NCBI RefSeq assembly: GCF_031082405.1
Contig: NZ_JAVHJU010000024.1
Coordinates: 1 to 64,000 of the forward strand
Length of the DNA: 64,000 bases
Direction: 5' to 3'
Source of the DNA: Amycolatopsis sp. A133
Lineage (GTDB): Bacteria; Actinomycetota; Actinomycetes; Mycobacteriales; Pseudonocardiaceae
In this document: positions 7,885-16,752 of the stretch, one piece after another
Numbering within the stretch: position 1 is the stretch's first letter
Layout of the letters: each line of letters opens with the position of its first letter
Notes under the pieces: model-generated
What the model was told of the DNA's origin: nothing
Databases searched by the model: none
The model's input: the letters and a program-made list of their open reading frames with translations, nothing else
Program-made: the position numbers and the translations under genes

Positions 7885-8855
7885 CCGCGACCCAGACCCA
7901 GGTCCGCAACGCGGCCTTCGCCGGGGTTCTGCAACGCCAGGGCGCGGCCGTCGTGCTCGTGCTCGGCATCGCCGCCGCGTGGTTCGCGTTCCCGCACTTC
8001 GGCACCGCGGACAACCTGCGCAGCCTCGTGCTGCAGGGCTCCTTCCTGGCGGTGATCGCGCTCGGCATGACGTTCGTGATCATCTCCGGCGGCATCGACC
8101 TCTCGGTCGGCTCGAACTACGCGCTCGGCGGCGTCCTCGCCGCCTACGGCGCGCAGTACGGCCTGGTCGTCGCGATCCTGTTGCCGCTGGCCGTGTGTTC
8201 GCTGATCGGGTTCGTCAACGGCCTGCTCATCGCCCGCACCGGGATGGCGCCGTTCATCGTCACGCTGGCGTCGCTGCTCTTCGCCAGGGGACTCCTGCTG
8301 GCCCTGACGTCCGAAGGCGCGACAACGTACAAAGTGGACCCGGGCTCGGCGTTCCTTTGGCTCGGGCAGGGCACGATCTTCGGCATCGGCGTCCCGGTCT
8401 ACTTGACGCTGATCCTGTTCGCCCTCGGCGGGCTCCTCCTGCGCCGCACGCGGTTCGGCCAGTCGGTGTTCGCCATCGGCGGCGCCGAGCAGTCCGCGCT
8501 GCTGATGGGCCTGCCGGTGGCCCGCACGAAGATCAGCCTCTACACGCTGAGCGGCGCACTGGCCGGGTTCGCCGGCGTCCTCACCGCCGCGTACCTGCAG
8601 TCCGGCGTCACGGTGATCGGCGTCGGCACCGAACTCGACGCGATCTCCGTGGTCGTCATCGGCGGCACCCTGCTCACCGGCGGCGCCGGGACGATCATCG
8701 GCACGCTAGTCGGCGTGCTGCTGCGCACGCTGATCCAGAACGTCATCAACCAGATCGGCACCCTCGACTCCAACTACCAGACGGTGGTGAGCGGGGCTTT
8801 CCTGCTCGTCGTCGTGGTGATCCAGCGCCTGCTGGCGCGTTCCCGAACCCGGTGA
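7881..8855 (+). CDS. Sugar ABC transporter permease 2 (YjfF-like)
   Basis: A 324-residue second CUT2 permease that shares the ALGMTFVIISGGIDLSVGS core and the RTRFGQSVFAIGGAEQSALLMGLPVAR coupling loop with permease 1 but is otherwise diverged. Two different permeases with one ATPase and one binder is the YtfQ-R-T-YjfF arrangement, so the channel is probably a heterodimer. Translation starts at the ATGA overlap with permease 1. A secreted GH2 enzyme gene follows after 45 bp and may be co-transcribed. Confidence 0.92.
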   Translation: MTATQTQVRNAAFAGVLQRQGAAVVLVLGIAAAWFAFPHFGTADNLRSLVLQGSFLAVIALGMTFVIISGGIDLSVGSNYALGGVLAAYGAQYGLVVAILLPLAVCSLIGFVNGLLIARTGMAPFIVTLASLLFARGLLLALTSEGATTYKVDPGSAFLWLGQGTIFGIGVPVYLTLILFALGGLLLRRTRFGQSVFAIGGAEQSALLMGLPVARTKISLYTLSGALAGFAGVLTAAYLQSGVTVIGVGTELDAISVVVIGGTLLTGGAGTIIGTLVGVLLRTLIQNVINQIGTLDSNYQTVVSGAFLLVVVVIQRLLARSRTR

Positions 8856-8900
8856 AAGTTCCACGCTGAGTCCCCGTCCCCCCACCAGGAGGTCTCAACG

Positions 8901-11399
8901 ATGTTCCGCCCGGCCCGAAAAACCCGGAGATGGCTGACCGCCGCCGCGGCGTTCGCCGTCGCGATCGCCGGCCTCGGCACCGCGCCGGCGGCGAGCGCCG
9001 CCGACGCGCCCCAGTGGCAGCGGCTCACCCCGCCGCTGTCCACGCCGTGGACGAAGGACGTCTCCCCCGCCAACGCCCTCCCCGACTACCCCCGGCCCCA
9101 GCTGACGCGCGACAAGTGGCAGAACCTCAACGGCGTCTGGGAATTCGCCAAGGCGACCCCGGGTGAGGCCGCGCCGGTCGGCAAGACGCTCGGCGAGCGC
9201 ATCCTCGTGCCGTACCCGGTCGAGTCCGCGCTGTCCGGGATCATGCGCCACGAGACGAACATGTGGTACCGCCGCACGTTCGAGGTCCCGAAGAATTGGC
9301 AGGTCGGCAAGGGCCAGCGGCTGCTGCTGCACTTCCAGGCCGTCGACTACGACGCCACGGTCATCGTCAACGGCAAGACCGCCGGCCGCCACACCGGCGG
9401 CTACGACGCCTGGTCCGTGGACGTCACCGACGCGCTGACCACGAAGAAGACCCAGGAGATCGTCGTCGGCGTCGCCGACCCGAACGACCAGGGCGGGCAG
9501 CCGATCGGCAAGCAGCGCCAGCCCGGTGACGGCATCTTCTACACGCCGTCGTCCGGCATCTGGCAGACCGTCTGGATGGAGCCGGTGGCGTCCGCGCGCA
9601 TCGACCGCCTGGACGTGACGCCGGACGTCGCTTCGGGTTCGGTCACGGTCAACGCCGTGGTCGGCGGACCCGTGAAGCAGCGCGTGGAAGCGGTCGCCTA
9701 CGACCACGGCCGCCCGGTCGGGCGCGTGAGCGGTGACGCGAACAAGCCGTTGAAGCTCAAGGTGGACCGGCCGCACCTGTGGTCGCCGGACGACCCGTTC
9801 CTCTACGACCTGCGCGTGCGGCTCGTCCCCTCCGGCGACGAGGTCGGCTCGTACTTCGGCATCCGGTCGATCGGCCTCGGCAAGACCGCCGACGGCAAGC
9901 AGCGGATGCTGCTCAACGGCAAGTTCGTGATGCAGGTCGGCCCGCTCGACCAGGGCTTCTGGCCGGACGGCATCTACACCGCCCCGACCGACGCGGCCCT
10001 GAAGTTCGACCTGGAGCAGGAGAAGGCGCTCGGCTTCAACATGGTGCGCAAGCACATCAAGGTGGAGCCGGACCGCTGGTACTACTACGCCGACAAGCTC
10101 GGGCTCCTGGTGTGGCAGGACATGCCGGCGATGAAGGACGACGTCGAGCCGTCGGCCGCGGCGCGCGTCAACTACGAGTCCGAGCTGAAGCGGATGATCG
10201 ACCAGCACCGCAGCTTCCCGTCGATCGTCAGCTGGGTGCCGTTCAACGAGGGCTGGGGCGACTACGAGGTCGGCCGCATCGCCGACGAGGTCAAGGCCTG
10301 GGACCCGACGCGGCTGGTGAACGCCGAATCCGGCGTCAACTGCTGCCGGTCCGAACCGGACAGCGGCAAGGGCGACATCTACGACGACCACACCTACACC
10401 GGGCCGGGCACGCCGGTGCAGACCGGCACGCGCGCGGCCGTCGACGGCGAGTACGGCGGCCTCGGCCTCAAGGTCGCCGGGCACGAGTTCGACCCGGCGG
10501 GCAGCTTCGCCTACGAAATGGAGCCCGACAGCGCAACGCTGACCCGGCGCTACGGCGAGCTCCAGCAGCGCCTGCTGCTGGTCGCCCAGCGGTGCGGGGT
10601 GTCCGCGGGGGTCTACACGCAGACCACCGACGTCGAAAAGGAGGTCAACGGCTTCTTCACCTACGACCGGCAGGTGAAGAAGATGGACTTCGCGGCGGTC
10701 CGCGCGGCGAACCTCGCGGTGATCAAGGGCGCCACGGGTGCTCCGGTCTCCGGTCCTTCGGTGCCCGCGGGCACGCCGGGCATCGACGGCATCGCGGCCT
10801 ACCCGTTCGACGAGAACGCGGGCACGGTGGCGGCGGACGTCGTCGGTGACCACGACGCGACGCTCGCCGGCGGCGCGTCCTGGACGGCCGGGAAGAGCGG
10901 ATCGGCGTTGGCCACAAACGGTTCCGGCCAGTACGCCGACACCGGCGCCGCCCTGGTGAACACCGAAGGCAGCTACAGCGCGGCCGCGTGGGTGAAGTTC
11001 AACGCGGTGGGTGACGGCTTCCAGACCGTGGTGAGCCAGGACGGCGACAGCAACAGCGCGTTCTTCCTGCAGTACTCGGGCGCGGACCACCGGCTGGCGA
11101 TGAGCTTCGTGGGCACGCGGGCCTTGGCGCCCACCGCGCCGGAGGCCAACCGCTGGTACCACGTCGTCGGCGTGCGGGACGCGGCGTCGGGCACGCTGAA
11201 GCTCTACGTGGACGGCCGGCTGGCCGCGACGAAGAGCGTGTGCCTCGGCGAAGCGTCGACGGGCCACACGGTGATCGGCCGCGGCAAGTACGGCGGCGGC
11301 CCGGTCGACTACCTCAACGGGGCCGTCGACCAGGTCCACGTTTACGACCGGGCGCTGTCCGACGCGGACGTGAGTGCGTTGTACAGCAGCGGTAAATAG
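8901..11399 (+). CDS. Secreted GH2 glycosidase with C-terminal LamG/concanavalin-like domain
   Basis: An 832-residue exported enzyme. The N-terminus is a signal peptide with paired arginines (KTRRWLTAAAAF) and an ASA cleavage region near residue 33. A GH2 sugar-binding jelly roll, an Ig-like domain and a TIM barrel follow. The acid/base glutamate is Glu450 in PFNEGWG and the likely nucleophile is Glu517 in DGEYGG. From about residue 630 a LamG/Laminin_G_3 domain (AAYPFDENAG to VDQVHVYDRALSDADVSALY) probably binds carbohydrate. GH2 covers beta-galactosidase, mannosidase, glucuronidase and arabinosidase activities; the exact one is not readable. The start has AGGAGG upstream. Its position directly behind the sugar transporter suggests it releases the sugar that is imported. 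Confidence 0.9.
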   Translation: MFRPARKTRRWLTAAAAFAVAIAGLGTAPAASAADAPQWQRLTPPLSTPWTKDVSPANALPDYPRPQLTRDKWQNLNGVWEFAKATPGEAAPVGKTLGERILVPYPVESALSGIMRHETNMWYRRTFEVPKNWQVGKGQRLLLHFQAVDYDATVIVNGKTAGRHTGGYDAWSVDVTDALTTKKTQEIVVGVADPNDQGGQPIGKQRQPGDGIFYTPSSGIWQTVWMEPVASARIDRLDVTPDVASGSVTVNAVVGGPVKQRVEAVAYDHGRPVGRVSGDANKPLKLKVDRPHLWSPDDPFLYDLRVRLVPSGDEVGSYFGIRSIGLGKTADGKQRMLLNGKFVMQVGPLDQGFWPDGIYTAPTDAALKFDLEQEKALGFNMVRKHIKVEPDRWYYYADKLGLLVWQDMPAMKDDVEPSAAARVNYESELKRMIDQHRSFPSIVSWVPFNEGWGDYEVGRIADEVKAWDPTRLVNAESGVNCCRSEPDSGKGDIYDDHTYTGPGTPVQTGTRAAVDGEYGGLGLKVAGHEFDPAGSFAYEMEPDSATLTRRYGELQQRLLLVAQRCGVSAGVYTQTTDVEKEVNGFFTYDRQVKKMDFAAVRAANLAVIKGATGAPVSGPSVPAGTPGIDGIAAYPFDENAGTVAADVVGDHDATLAGGASWTAGKSGSALATNGSGQYADTGAALVNTEGSYSAAAWVKFNAVGDGFQTVVSQDGDSNSAFFLQYSGADHRLAMSFVGTRALAPTAPEANRWYHVVGVRDAASGTLKLYVDGRLAATKSVCLGEASTGHTVIGRGKYGGGPVDYLNGAVDQVHVYDRALSDADVSALYSSGK

Positions 11400-11409
11400 C
11401 CGTTTGTCC

Positions 11410-11446
11410 GGAATGGCCGCATCGGGGTTCCCGGTGCGGCCATTCC
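11410..11446 (+). terminator. Hairpin terminator after the GH2 gene
   Basis: A perfect 12-bp stem (GGAATGGCCGCA with its complement) closes a 13-base loop eleven bases after the stop codon. It is followed by only a short T-poor stretch, as is common in GC-rich genomes. Confidence 0.6.
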
Positions 11447-11519
11447 GCTTTCCGGCGGGTAACGATCCCGAAAGGACCTTCGATACGGGACTGAACCGAC
11501 ACTTCACGGGGGAGGCCCG

Positions 11520-13865
11520 ATGGGCTCGAAGGTCAGGGCGGCCGGGGTTTTCGCCGTCTCCACACTGTTGACCGCGGTGGTCGCCGCGGCACCCGCGGCC
11601 GCTTCGACGATCACCGAGGTCGCGGCCGGCTCGTGGGCGTACATCGACTCCGCGGCGCCGGGCACGAGCTTCACGAACCCGGCGGGCGACGTCCCGGTGG
11701 GCGCGCACACCTACGCCAACGGCGTCGACCACGTCTCGAAGGCGTACCTCACGTTCGACATCTCGGCGCTGCGCGGCCACCGGCTGGAGCGGGCCGGCGT
11801 GGCCGTCGACGAAACCGCCGTCGCCGACTGCACCGCGACCAGGGCCACCGAGCTGTGGCTGACCGACCCGGCGAAGAAGCCGACGTGGCACAGCCAGCCC
11901 GCCGAACTGGTCAAGGCCGGCGGTCCCATCCTCGACACGTCCTGCCCGGCCCGCGGGGTGTTCTGGAACGCCACCACGGCGCTGCAGAACGCGCTCGACG
12001 CCGGCCGCAAGACGGTGACCTTCGCCCTGCGGCTGCCGGCCGACCGGCAGGACGACCCGAAGGCCGGGCGCTCCTACAACCCGCACGCGACGCTCAGCAT
12101 CGGCTACAACCGCGCGCCGCTGAAGCCGGCGCAGCTCACGGTGAACACGCACCCGTGCGCGGCGAAGCCCGTCGTCGTCGGCAACGGCTCGACCACCCTC
12201 GGCGCCGCGCTCACCGATCCGGACGGCGACTTCGGCCAGGCCGAGTGGGCGCTGTGGCCGGTCGACCACCCCGAGCAGCGGATCACGCTGCAGAACTCCT
12301 TCTACGGCGACGGCGTCTCGATGAACGTCCAGGGCCGGCTCGCCGACGCGACGACGTACGCGTGGCAGGTGCGCGGGTCCGACCGCACCGACACCGGGCC
12401 GTGGAGCGCGGTCTGCAAGCTGACCACCGACTTCGCGGGGCCGGACAAGCCGCCGGTGGTCACCTCGCCGGACTACTCCGACGTCGGCCTCGGCACCGGC
12501 GGCACCGGTGTTCCCGGTTCGTTCACGTTCACGGCCAACGGTGTCCCGGACGTCGTCGGCTACTACTACGGCCTCTTCGACACCCCCGGCTCCTACGTCC
12601 CGGCCACGCGCAAGGGCGGCCCGGCGACGGTCACCATCGTGCCGAAGCAGGGTGGCCCGCAGTACCTGTCGGTGTGGAGCGTCGACCCGGCCGGCACCCG
12701 ATCCGACCGCACGGACTACCGGTTCTGGGTCGCCGACAACGGCCCGTCGATGACCTGCGCCGACCACGCCTACCTGGGTGAGACCCAGCAGTGCACCTTC
12801 GCCCCGCACGGCACCGACGGCGCGAGCGAGTACGTCTACACCATCGACGGCGGTCCGGAGACCACCGTCCCCGCGGGAGCGGACGGCACCGCCACGATCG
12901 ACGTCACGCCCACCGATGCCACGCAGGCCTACTACCTGCTCGTCCGGGCGCGGATGGCCAACGGCAACCTGTCGGGCTCCGGCGGAGGGCAGCTCCCGGT
13001 CGACCGCGGCCTGCCCGTGGTCGACGTGCCCACGGACACCATGGTCGGCAAGCCGGTGGTCTTCACCCTGCACGCCACGCTGCCCGGTTCGGTGTCCTTC
13101 ACCTACGACTGGGACTACGGCGAGCCGGTGACCGTCCCGGCCGGACCGGACGGCACGGCGCAGATCACGATCGTGCCCGACTCGGCGTACGGCCACTACC
13201 TGCACGTCAGCAGCACGACCGGTGCCGGGATCGGTTCGGGGACCCAGGAGGTCGACGTCCAGATCGGCTCGAACGAACCGACGGTGACGAGCGCGGAGTA
13301 CCCGGCCGGGCGCCAGGGTGCCTACGTCACGACGCCGGGCACGTTCGCGTTCGCCCCGGCGCTGCCCGGCGTGGTGAGCTACTCGTACCGGTACCTCGGC
13401 GGCGCGCCGGTCACGGTGGCGGCGGGCCCGGACGGCACGGCGAGCACCGTCCTGACACCGCTCACGGCGAACACGCAGTACCTGGAGGTCCGCAGCACGT
13501 TCGCCGACGGCACGGTGTCCGAGGCGGCGTACTACTCGTTCTTCCCGCGCTCGGCCGCCCCGCCGCTCACGTGCGACGCGGCCGCGGGCCTGCACCCGGA
13601 CCAGGTCGTCCACTGCACGCTGGCGCCGGTGCAGCCGGGCCTCGCGGCCTACGGCTACCGCATCGGCAACGGCACGGAGGTGCCGGTGCCCGCAGCGGCC
13701 GACGGCACCGGCGCGTTCGAGTTCACCGTGCCCGCGGGAGACGGCCGGTACTACCTTTCGCTGACCGCTTGGAGCGTCAACGCGGCCGGGCTGCGCACGG
13801 ACACCTCGTACACCGGCTACGTGGTGGACGCGACCTCGGCAGCACAGGTCACCAAGGCGGTCTGA
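11520..13865 (+). CDS. Large secreted protein with DNRLRE-like domain and Ig-like repeats
   Basis: A 781-residue exported protein of unknown role. A signal peptide ends near AAAS at residue 28. Residues 30-200 resemble a DNRLRE/CBM96-type module (KAYLTFDISALRGHRL, then TELWLTD, then AGRSYNPHATLSI), a fold often found on secreted enzymes and wall-bound proteins. A fibronectin-like stretch around residues 210-305 (TTYAWQVRGSDR) is followed by about five diverged beta-sandwich repeats of 80-100 residues. The repeats share a core of the type Y-x-Y-x(3-5)-G-x-P-x-T-V-P-A-G-x-D-G-T. There is no catalytic motif and no LPXTG or membrane anchor. The start follows a GGGGGAGG ribosome site. The same fold plan is seen in proteins beside rearrangement-hotspot or teneurin-like toxins, but no such toxin gene is present here. 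Confidence 0.7.
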   Translation: MGSKVRAAGVFAVSTLLTAVVAAAPAAASTITEVAAGSWAYIDSAAPGTSFTNPAGDVPVGAHTYANGVDHVSKAYLTFDISALRGHRLERAGVAVDETAVADCTATRATELWLTDPAKKPTWHSQPAELVKAGGPILDTSCPARGVFWNATTALQNALDAGRKTVTFALRLPADRQDDPKAGRSYNPHATLSIGYNRAPLKPAQLTVNTHPCAAKPVVVGNGSTTLGAALTDPDGDFGQAEWALWPVDHPEQRITLQNSFYGDGVSMNVQGRLADATTYAWQVRGSDRTDTGPWSAVCKLTTDFAGPDKPPVVTSPDYSDVGLGTGGTGVPGSFTFTANGVPDVVGYYYGLFDTPGSYVPATRKGGPATVTIVPKQGGPQYLSVWSVDPAGTRSDRTDYRFWVADNGPSMTCADHAYLGETQQCTFAPHGTDGASEYVYTIDGGPETTVPAGADGTATIDVTPTDATQAYYLLVRARMANGNLSGSGGGQLPVDRGLPVVDVPTDTMVGKPVVFTLHATLPGSVSFTYDWDYGEPVTVPAGPDGTAQITIVPDSAYGHYLHVSSTTGAGIGSGTQEVDVQIGSNEPTVTSAEYPAGRQGAYVTTPGTFAFAPALPGVVSYSYRYLGGAPVTVAAGPDGTASTVLTPLTANTQYLEVRSTFADGTVSEAAYYSFFPRSAAPPLTCDAAAGLHPDQVVHCTLAPVQPGLAAYGYRIGNGTEVPVPAAADGTGAFEFTVPAGDGRYYLSLTAWSVNAAGLRTDTSYTGYVVDATSAAQVTKAV

Positions 13866-13883
13866 CCCGCCTCGCCGGCCGCC

Positions 13884-14147
13884 TCACGTCGTGGGGCGGC
13901 CGGCGAGCCGCTGCCGTGCGACGAGGCCGGCCAGCAGGTTCGTCAGCCCTTCGGCCGGCACGAACACCGGCCGATCCGCCGGCTCCGCGGCCGCCGCTGG
14001 CTCGGCGGCCGCCGCCGGCTCGGCCGCGGGCCACGATCCCGACACCAGGACCACCCCTCCGCGGGCGAAGTGCCGCGCCCCTTCGGGCGGCAGCTCCGGC
14101 ACCCGGACCCGGACCAGCTCGCCGAGTCGTTCGAGGCTACCGGTCAG
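13884..14147 (-). CDS. Small hypothetical protein, third gene of the serine hydrolase operon
   Basis: An open frame of up to 87 codons with the very high GC third-position bias of real genes here. It ends in an amphipathic helix (EGLTNLLAGLVARQRL) after an Ala/Glu/Pro linker that repeats EPAAAA. No ATG is available. A CTG at 14147 would overlap the upstream stop by four bases (CTGA), matching the ATGA coupling of the other two genes in the operon; a GTG near 14104 is the other option. No family recognised. The coding signal is good but the start and existence of the product are uncertain. Confidence 0.42.
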   Translation of the reverse strand: MTGSLERLGELVRVRVPELPPEGARHFARGGVVLVSGSWPAAEPAAAAEPAAAAEPADRPVFVPAEGLTNLLAGLVARQRLAGRPTT

Positions 14148-14554
14148 TCGCGGGCCGAAGCCTTCGTTCCGGTTTCCCGGCGCGACTTGACCCGGCGGTA
14201 GCTCCAGCCGAGCAACGCGAACAGGATCACCGACGACAGGATCAGGCTCGACCCGGTGCTCCAGCCGCTGAACGGCAGCGATTTCACCGTGCCCCAGACG
14301 ATGCCCGCCGCCAGCAGCGCCAGCCCGGCCAGCACCGAGCCGGCGATCCGCAGCGGCGACGACACGCTGTCCTCGGCCGCCTTCATCGCCCGGTCGCGGA
14401 CCGGGTCGACGTACCGCTCCAGCGCCGGGAACTCCGAGGCCAGCAGCAGCAGCCCCGCGAGCACCAGCAACAGCCCCGGGCCGGGCAGGACGAGCAGCAG
14501 CACCCCGACGATCAGGAGGATCGCGCCCGCCACCACCTTCGAGACCCGCTTCAT
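14144..14554 (-). CDS. PGPGW-family membrane protein
   Basis: A 136-residue membrane protein with the TIGR02611/PGPGW signature: two hydrophobic helices flanking LLVLPGPGLLLVLAGLLLLASEFPALE, then two more helices around residues 75-120 and a basic tail. Function of the family is unknown. The start is set by the ATGA overlap with the upstream serine hydrolase stop, with GGA-rich sequence before it. Confidence 0.82.
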   Translation of the reverse strand: MKRVSKVVAGAILLIVGVLLLVLPGPGLLLVLAGLLLLASEFPALERYVDPVRDRAMKAAEDSVSSPLRIAGSVLAGLALLAAGIVWGTVKSLPFSGWSTGSSLILSSVILFALLGWSYRRVKSRRETGTKASARD

Positions 14555-15996
14555 CCGCTTTCCGAGCCCCACGCGACCACTCCCGTCGTTTCGACCGATT
14601 CTTCCCGGCGCGGCCGCTGTCTGCCACTCACCAGAGCCCGTACCCGCGCAACGACCACCACTAACGCGCAGAGCGCGGCGGATCCGAGCCAGCCGACGAG
14701 ACCGGGCCAGACGTACAGGATCTGCCCGAACGTGCCCTGCCGCCCGGCGAACACGACGCTCATCAGGTCCGGCAGCAGCAGGAGGGCCAGGCCGGGCACC
14801 GGGTACGGCAGCAACCGCAGCCCCGCCCGCCACGGGCTCGTCCGGCGCGCGGCCCACCGTCGCGCGTGGACGACGCCGAGCGCCGCGAGCAGCACCGAAA
14901 GCAGGATCAGCGCGGCGAGCACCCGGTCCGCGACCACCCCGGCTGGCAGCGCGAGCTCCGGCGAGCCGCCCTGGACCAGGGTGGCCAGGCCCTGCGCCAG
15001 CGTCTCCGCGTCGTTGTCGATGGCCATTCCGGTGGTGGCGAGCACGGCGATGCCGTAGCCGTCCGGGAGCAGGATCTGCGCGGCGGTGTGGCTGAACCAC
15101 TCGCCGGTGTGGGCCAGCTGTCCCGGGCGGTAGGCGGCCCAGCCCAGCGCGTACTGGCGGCCGGGCGCGGGGGTGTGCGCGAGCGCCACCGAGGACGGCG
15201 ACAGGACGCCCCCGCCGTCACGCTGCGCGACCAGCCACCGCGCGAGGTCCTCCGCGGTGCTCTGCACGCCGTGGCTGCCGCCGGTGAACCACCGCGGTTC
15301 GGCCACCGGGACCTCGAACCCGAACGCCCGGACGTACCCCGGCGAGAGGTCCGCGGGCGGCTCGTCCACGGTCGTGCTGGCCGTCATCCCGAGCGGCCGG
15401 AACAGCCGCGTCCGCAGGTAGCCGTCGAACGGCTGCCCGGCCACGACCTCGACGATCCGGGCGGCGACCTCGTAGTTCGGGTTGTGGTAGTGGTACCGGG
15501 CGCCCGGCTCGCCGGCGAGTTCCGCGTCCTTCAGCCGGGTGACGGCCTCGGCGAGGGTGTGCGGTTGCGGCAGCTTCAGGTCGGGGAACGCCGAATCGGC
15601 CATCCCGGACGTCTGGTCCAGCAGCATCCGGACGGTGATCCGGGCGCCCCGGGGGTCGGCGAGCCGGAAGCCCGGCAGGTAGCGCGTGACGGGCTCGTCG
15701 AGCCCCACCCGGCCCGCTTCGGCCAGTTGCAGCACGGCGAACGCCGTCATGGACTTGCTCAGCGACGCGATCGGCAGCCGGCTCGACGCCGTCAGGGGGG
15801 TTCCCGCCGCGTCGTGGCCGTAGCCGGCTACGCGGACGATGTTGTTGTCGTGGGTGACGGCGACGGCCGCGCCGGGCAGGCCGGTGTGGTCGAGGTAGGC
15901 GCGGACGTAACTGTCGATGTCCGGCGGCGGCGCGGCGGCTGCCGGGGGTGCGGTGGTGAGCAGGAGGGCCGCCAGCACGAGGAAAACCCTGGTCAT
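14551..15996 (-). CDS. Secreted/membrane-anchored serine hydrolase (beta-lactamase class C fold)
   Basis: A 481-residue penicillin-binding-protein-like esterase or peptidase. A signal peptide (VFLVLAALLLTTAPPAAAA) leads into the domain, with the nucleophile in SLSK around residue 80 and the second motif YHN in YHYHNPNYE. A HTG tripeptide (LAHTGEWF) takes the place of KTG. After the catalytic domain come about four membrane helices from residue 355 (AALILLSVLLAALGV, LALLLLPDLMSVVF and others), so the enzyme is tethered to the outer face of the membrane. TATCTT stands seven bases before the ATG with no Shine-Dalgarno sequence, suggesting a leaderless message. Substrate unknown: D-amino peptides, lipids or lactams are possible. 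Confidence 0.88.
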   Translation of the reverse strand: MTRVFLVLAALLLTTAPPAAAAPPPDIDSYVRAYLDHTGLPGAAVAVTHDNNIVRVAGYGHDAAGTPLTASSRLPIASLSKSMTAFAVLQLAEAGRVGLDEPVTRYLPGFRLADPRGARITVRMLLDQTSGMADSAFPDLKLPQPHTLAEAVTRLKDAELAGEPGARYHYHNPNYEVAARIVEVVAGQPFDGYLRTRLFRPLGMTASTTVDEPPADLSPGYVRAFGFEVPVAEPRWFTGGSHGVQSTAEDLARWLVAQRDGGGVLSPSSVALAHTPAPGRQYALGWAAYRPGQLAHTGEWFSHTAAQILLPDGYGIAVLATTGMAIDNDAETLAQGLATLVQGGSPELALPAGVVADRVLAALILLSVLLAALGVVHARRWAARRTSPWRAGLRLLPYPVPGLALLLLPDLMSVVFAGRQGTFGQILYVWPGLVGWLGSAALCALVVVVARVRALVSGRQRPRREESVETTGVVAWGSESG

Positions 15997-16107
15997 GGGC
16001 AGGAAGATAGGCAGCGAGGGGTGGCCGTGGCTCCTGCCGGACGGCGGGCGGCACCCCCTACTTTCGGCAGCTTCTTGACGCGTCCGGGTGACCGTCTTAT
16101 CTTCAAC

Positions 16108-16137
16108 TTATCGGTTGATAAACGGATTGGTTGATAA
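16108..16137 (+). promoter_or_regulatory. Repeated GGTTGATAA / TTATC element upstream of the RibD-like gene
   Basis: TTATCggttGATAA is a perfect inverted repeat at 16108-16121, and GGTTGATAA recurs 16 bp further on, immediately before the ATG at 16140. Placement over the promoter and start codon suggests an operator, but no regulator gene is adjacent. Confidence 0.3.
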
Positions 16138-16139
16138 CG

Positions 16140-16739
16140 ATGCCCGGAGTGGTCGCGAGCTTCTGCATGTCACTGGACGGTTTTGTGGCCCGGCCCGACG
16201 ACAGCGTCGGACCGCTTTTCGACTGGTACCAGGCCGGGGACGTCGAGGTGCCGATGGTCGGCTACCCCATGACGTTCCGGGTCGCGGCGGCCAGCGCGGA
16301 GTACCTGAGCGCATTCCTCGATTCGGTACGCCACAGCGCCTTCGTCTGCGGCCGCCGGGTGTTCGAGCACACCCGCGGCTGGGGCGGCCGGCCGCCGGGC
16401 GGCGGCGCGGCGTTCGTCGTGACCCACCGCCCGCCACCCGCGGACTGGCCCGCGGACCACCTGGCGCCCTTCACGTTCTGCCCGGACGTCGGGAGCGCGA
16501 TCGAGCGGGCGAAGGCGGCCGGCGACGGGACCGTGGGCGTTTCCGGGCCGTCGATCGCCCAGCAGTGCCTGAACCTCGGGCTGCTCGACGAGGTGCGGAT
16601 CGACCTGGTGCCGGTGTTCCTCGGCGAAGGGGTGCGGTACTTCGAGAACCTCGGCTCCGGCAAGGCCGAATTCGAACGGGTGGAAGTTGTTGCGGGGCAA
16701 GGGGTGACGCATCTGCGGTACCGGGTTCACCACCCCTGA
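16140..16739 (+). CDS. Dihydrofolate-reductase-like (RibD C-terminal domain) protein
   Basis: A 199-residue protein of the RibD_C/DHFR-like superfamily that commonly uses NADPH. It starts with VVASFCMSLDGFVARPDD and ends with the family strand pattern VGVSGPSIAQQCLNLGLLDEVRIDLVPVFLGEGVRYFE. Typical length. Actinobacteria carry many such paralogues of unknown substrate; it should not be called a true dihydrofolate or riboflavin enzyme. ATG at 16140 is used because conserved sequence begins three residues later; the ribosome site is poor and an upstream TTG is possible. It is a single gene, convergent with the flavin reductase pair. Confidence 0.85.
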   Translation: MPGVVASFCMSLDGFVARPDDSVGPLFDWYQAGDVEVPMVGYPMTFRVAAASAEYLSAFLDSVRHSAFVCGRRVFEHTRGWGGRPPGGGAAFVVTHRPPPADWPADHLAPFTFCPDVGSAIERAKAAGDGTVGVSGPSIAQQCLNLGLLDEVRIDLVPVFLGEGVRYFENLGSGKAEFERVEVVAGQGVTHLRYRVHHP

Positions 16740-16752
16740 GCCCGCTCCCGCC

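Noticed and set aside
8895..13613. A 1572-codon minus-strand open frame opposite the GH2 and secreted-protein genes
   Set aside because: Composition is Arg/Val/Gly/Asp-rich with no domain, and the plus-strand genes have signal peptides, catalytic motifs and proper starts. It is the antisense shadow common in very GC-rich genes.
13884..14627. A 247-codon frame covering the PGPGW gene and beyond
   Set aside because: The upstream portion is out of frame with the PGPGW and hydrolase genes and Arg/Gly-rich; only the last 87 codons after the PGPGW stop look coding.
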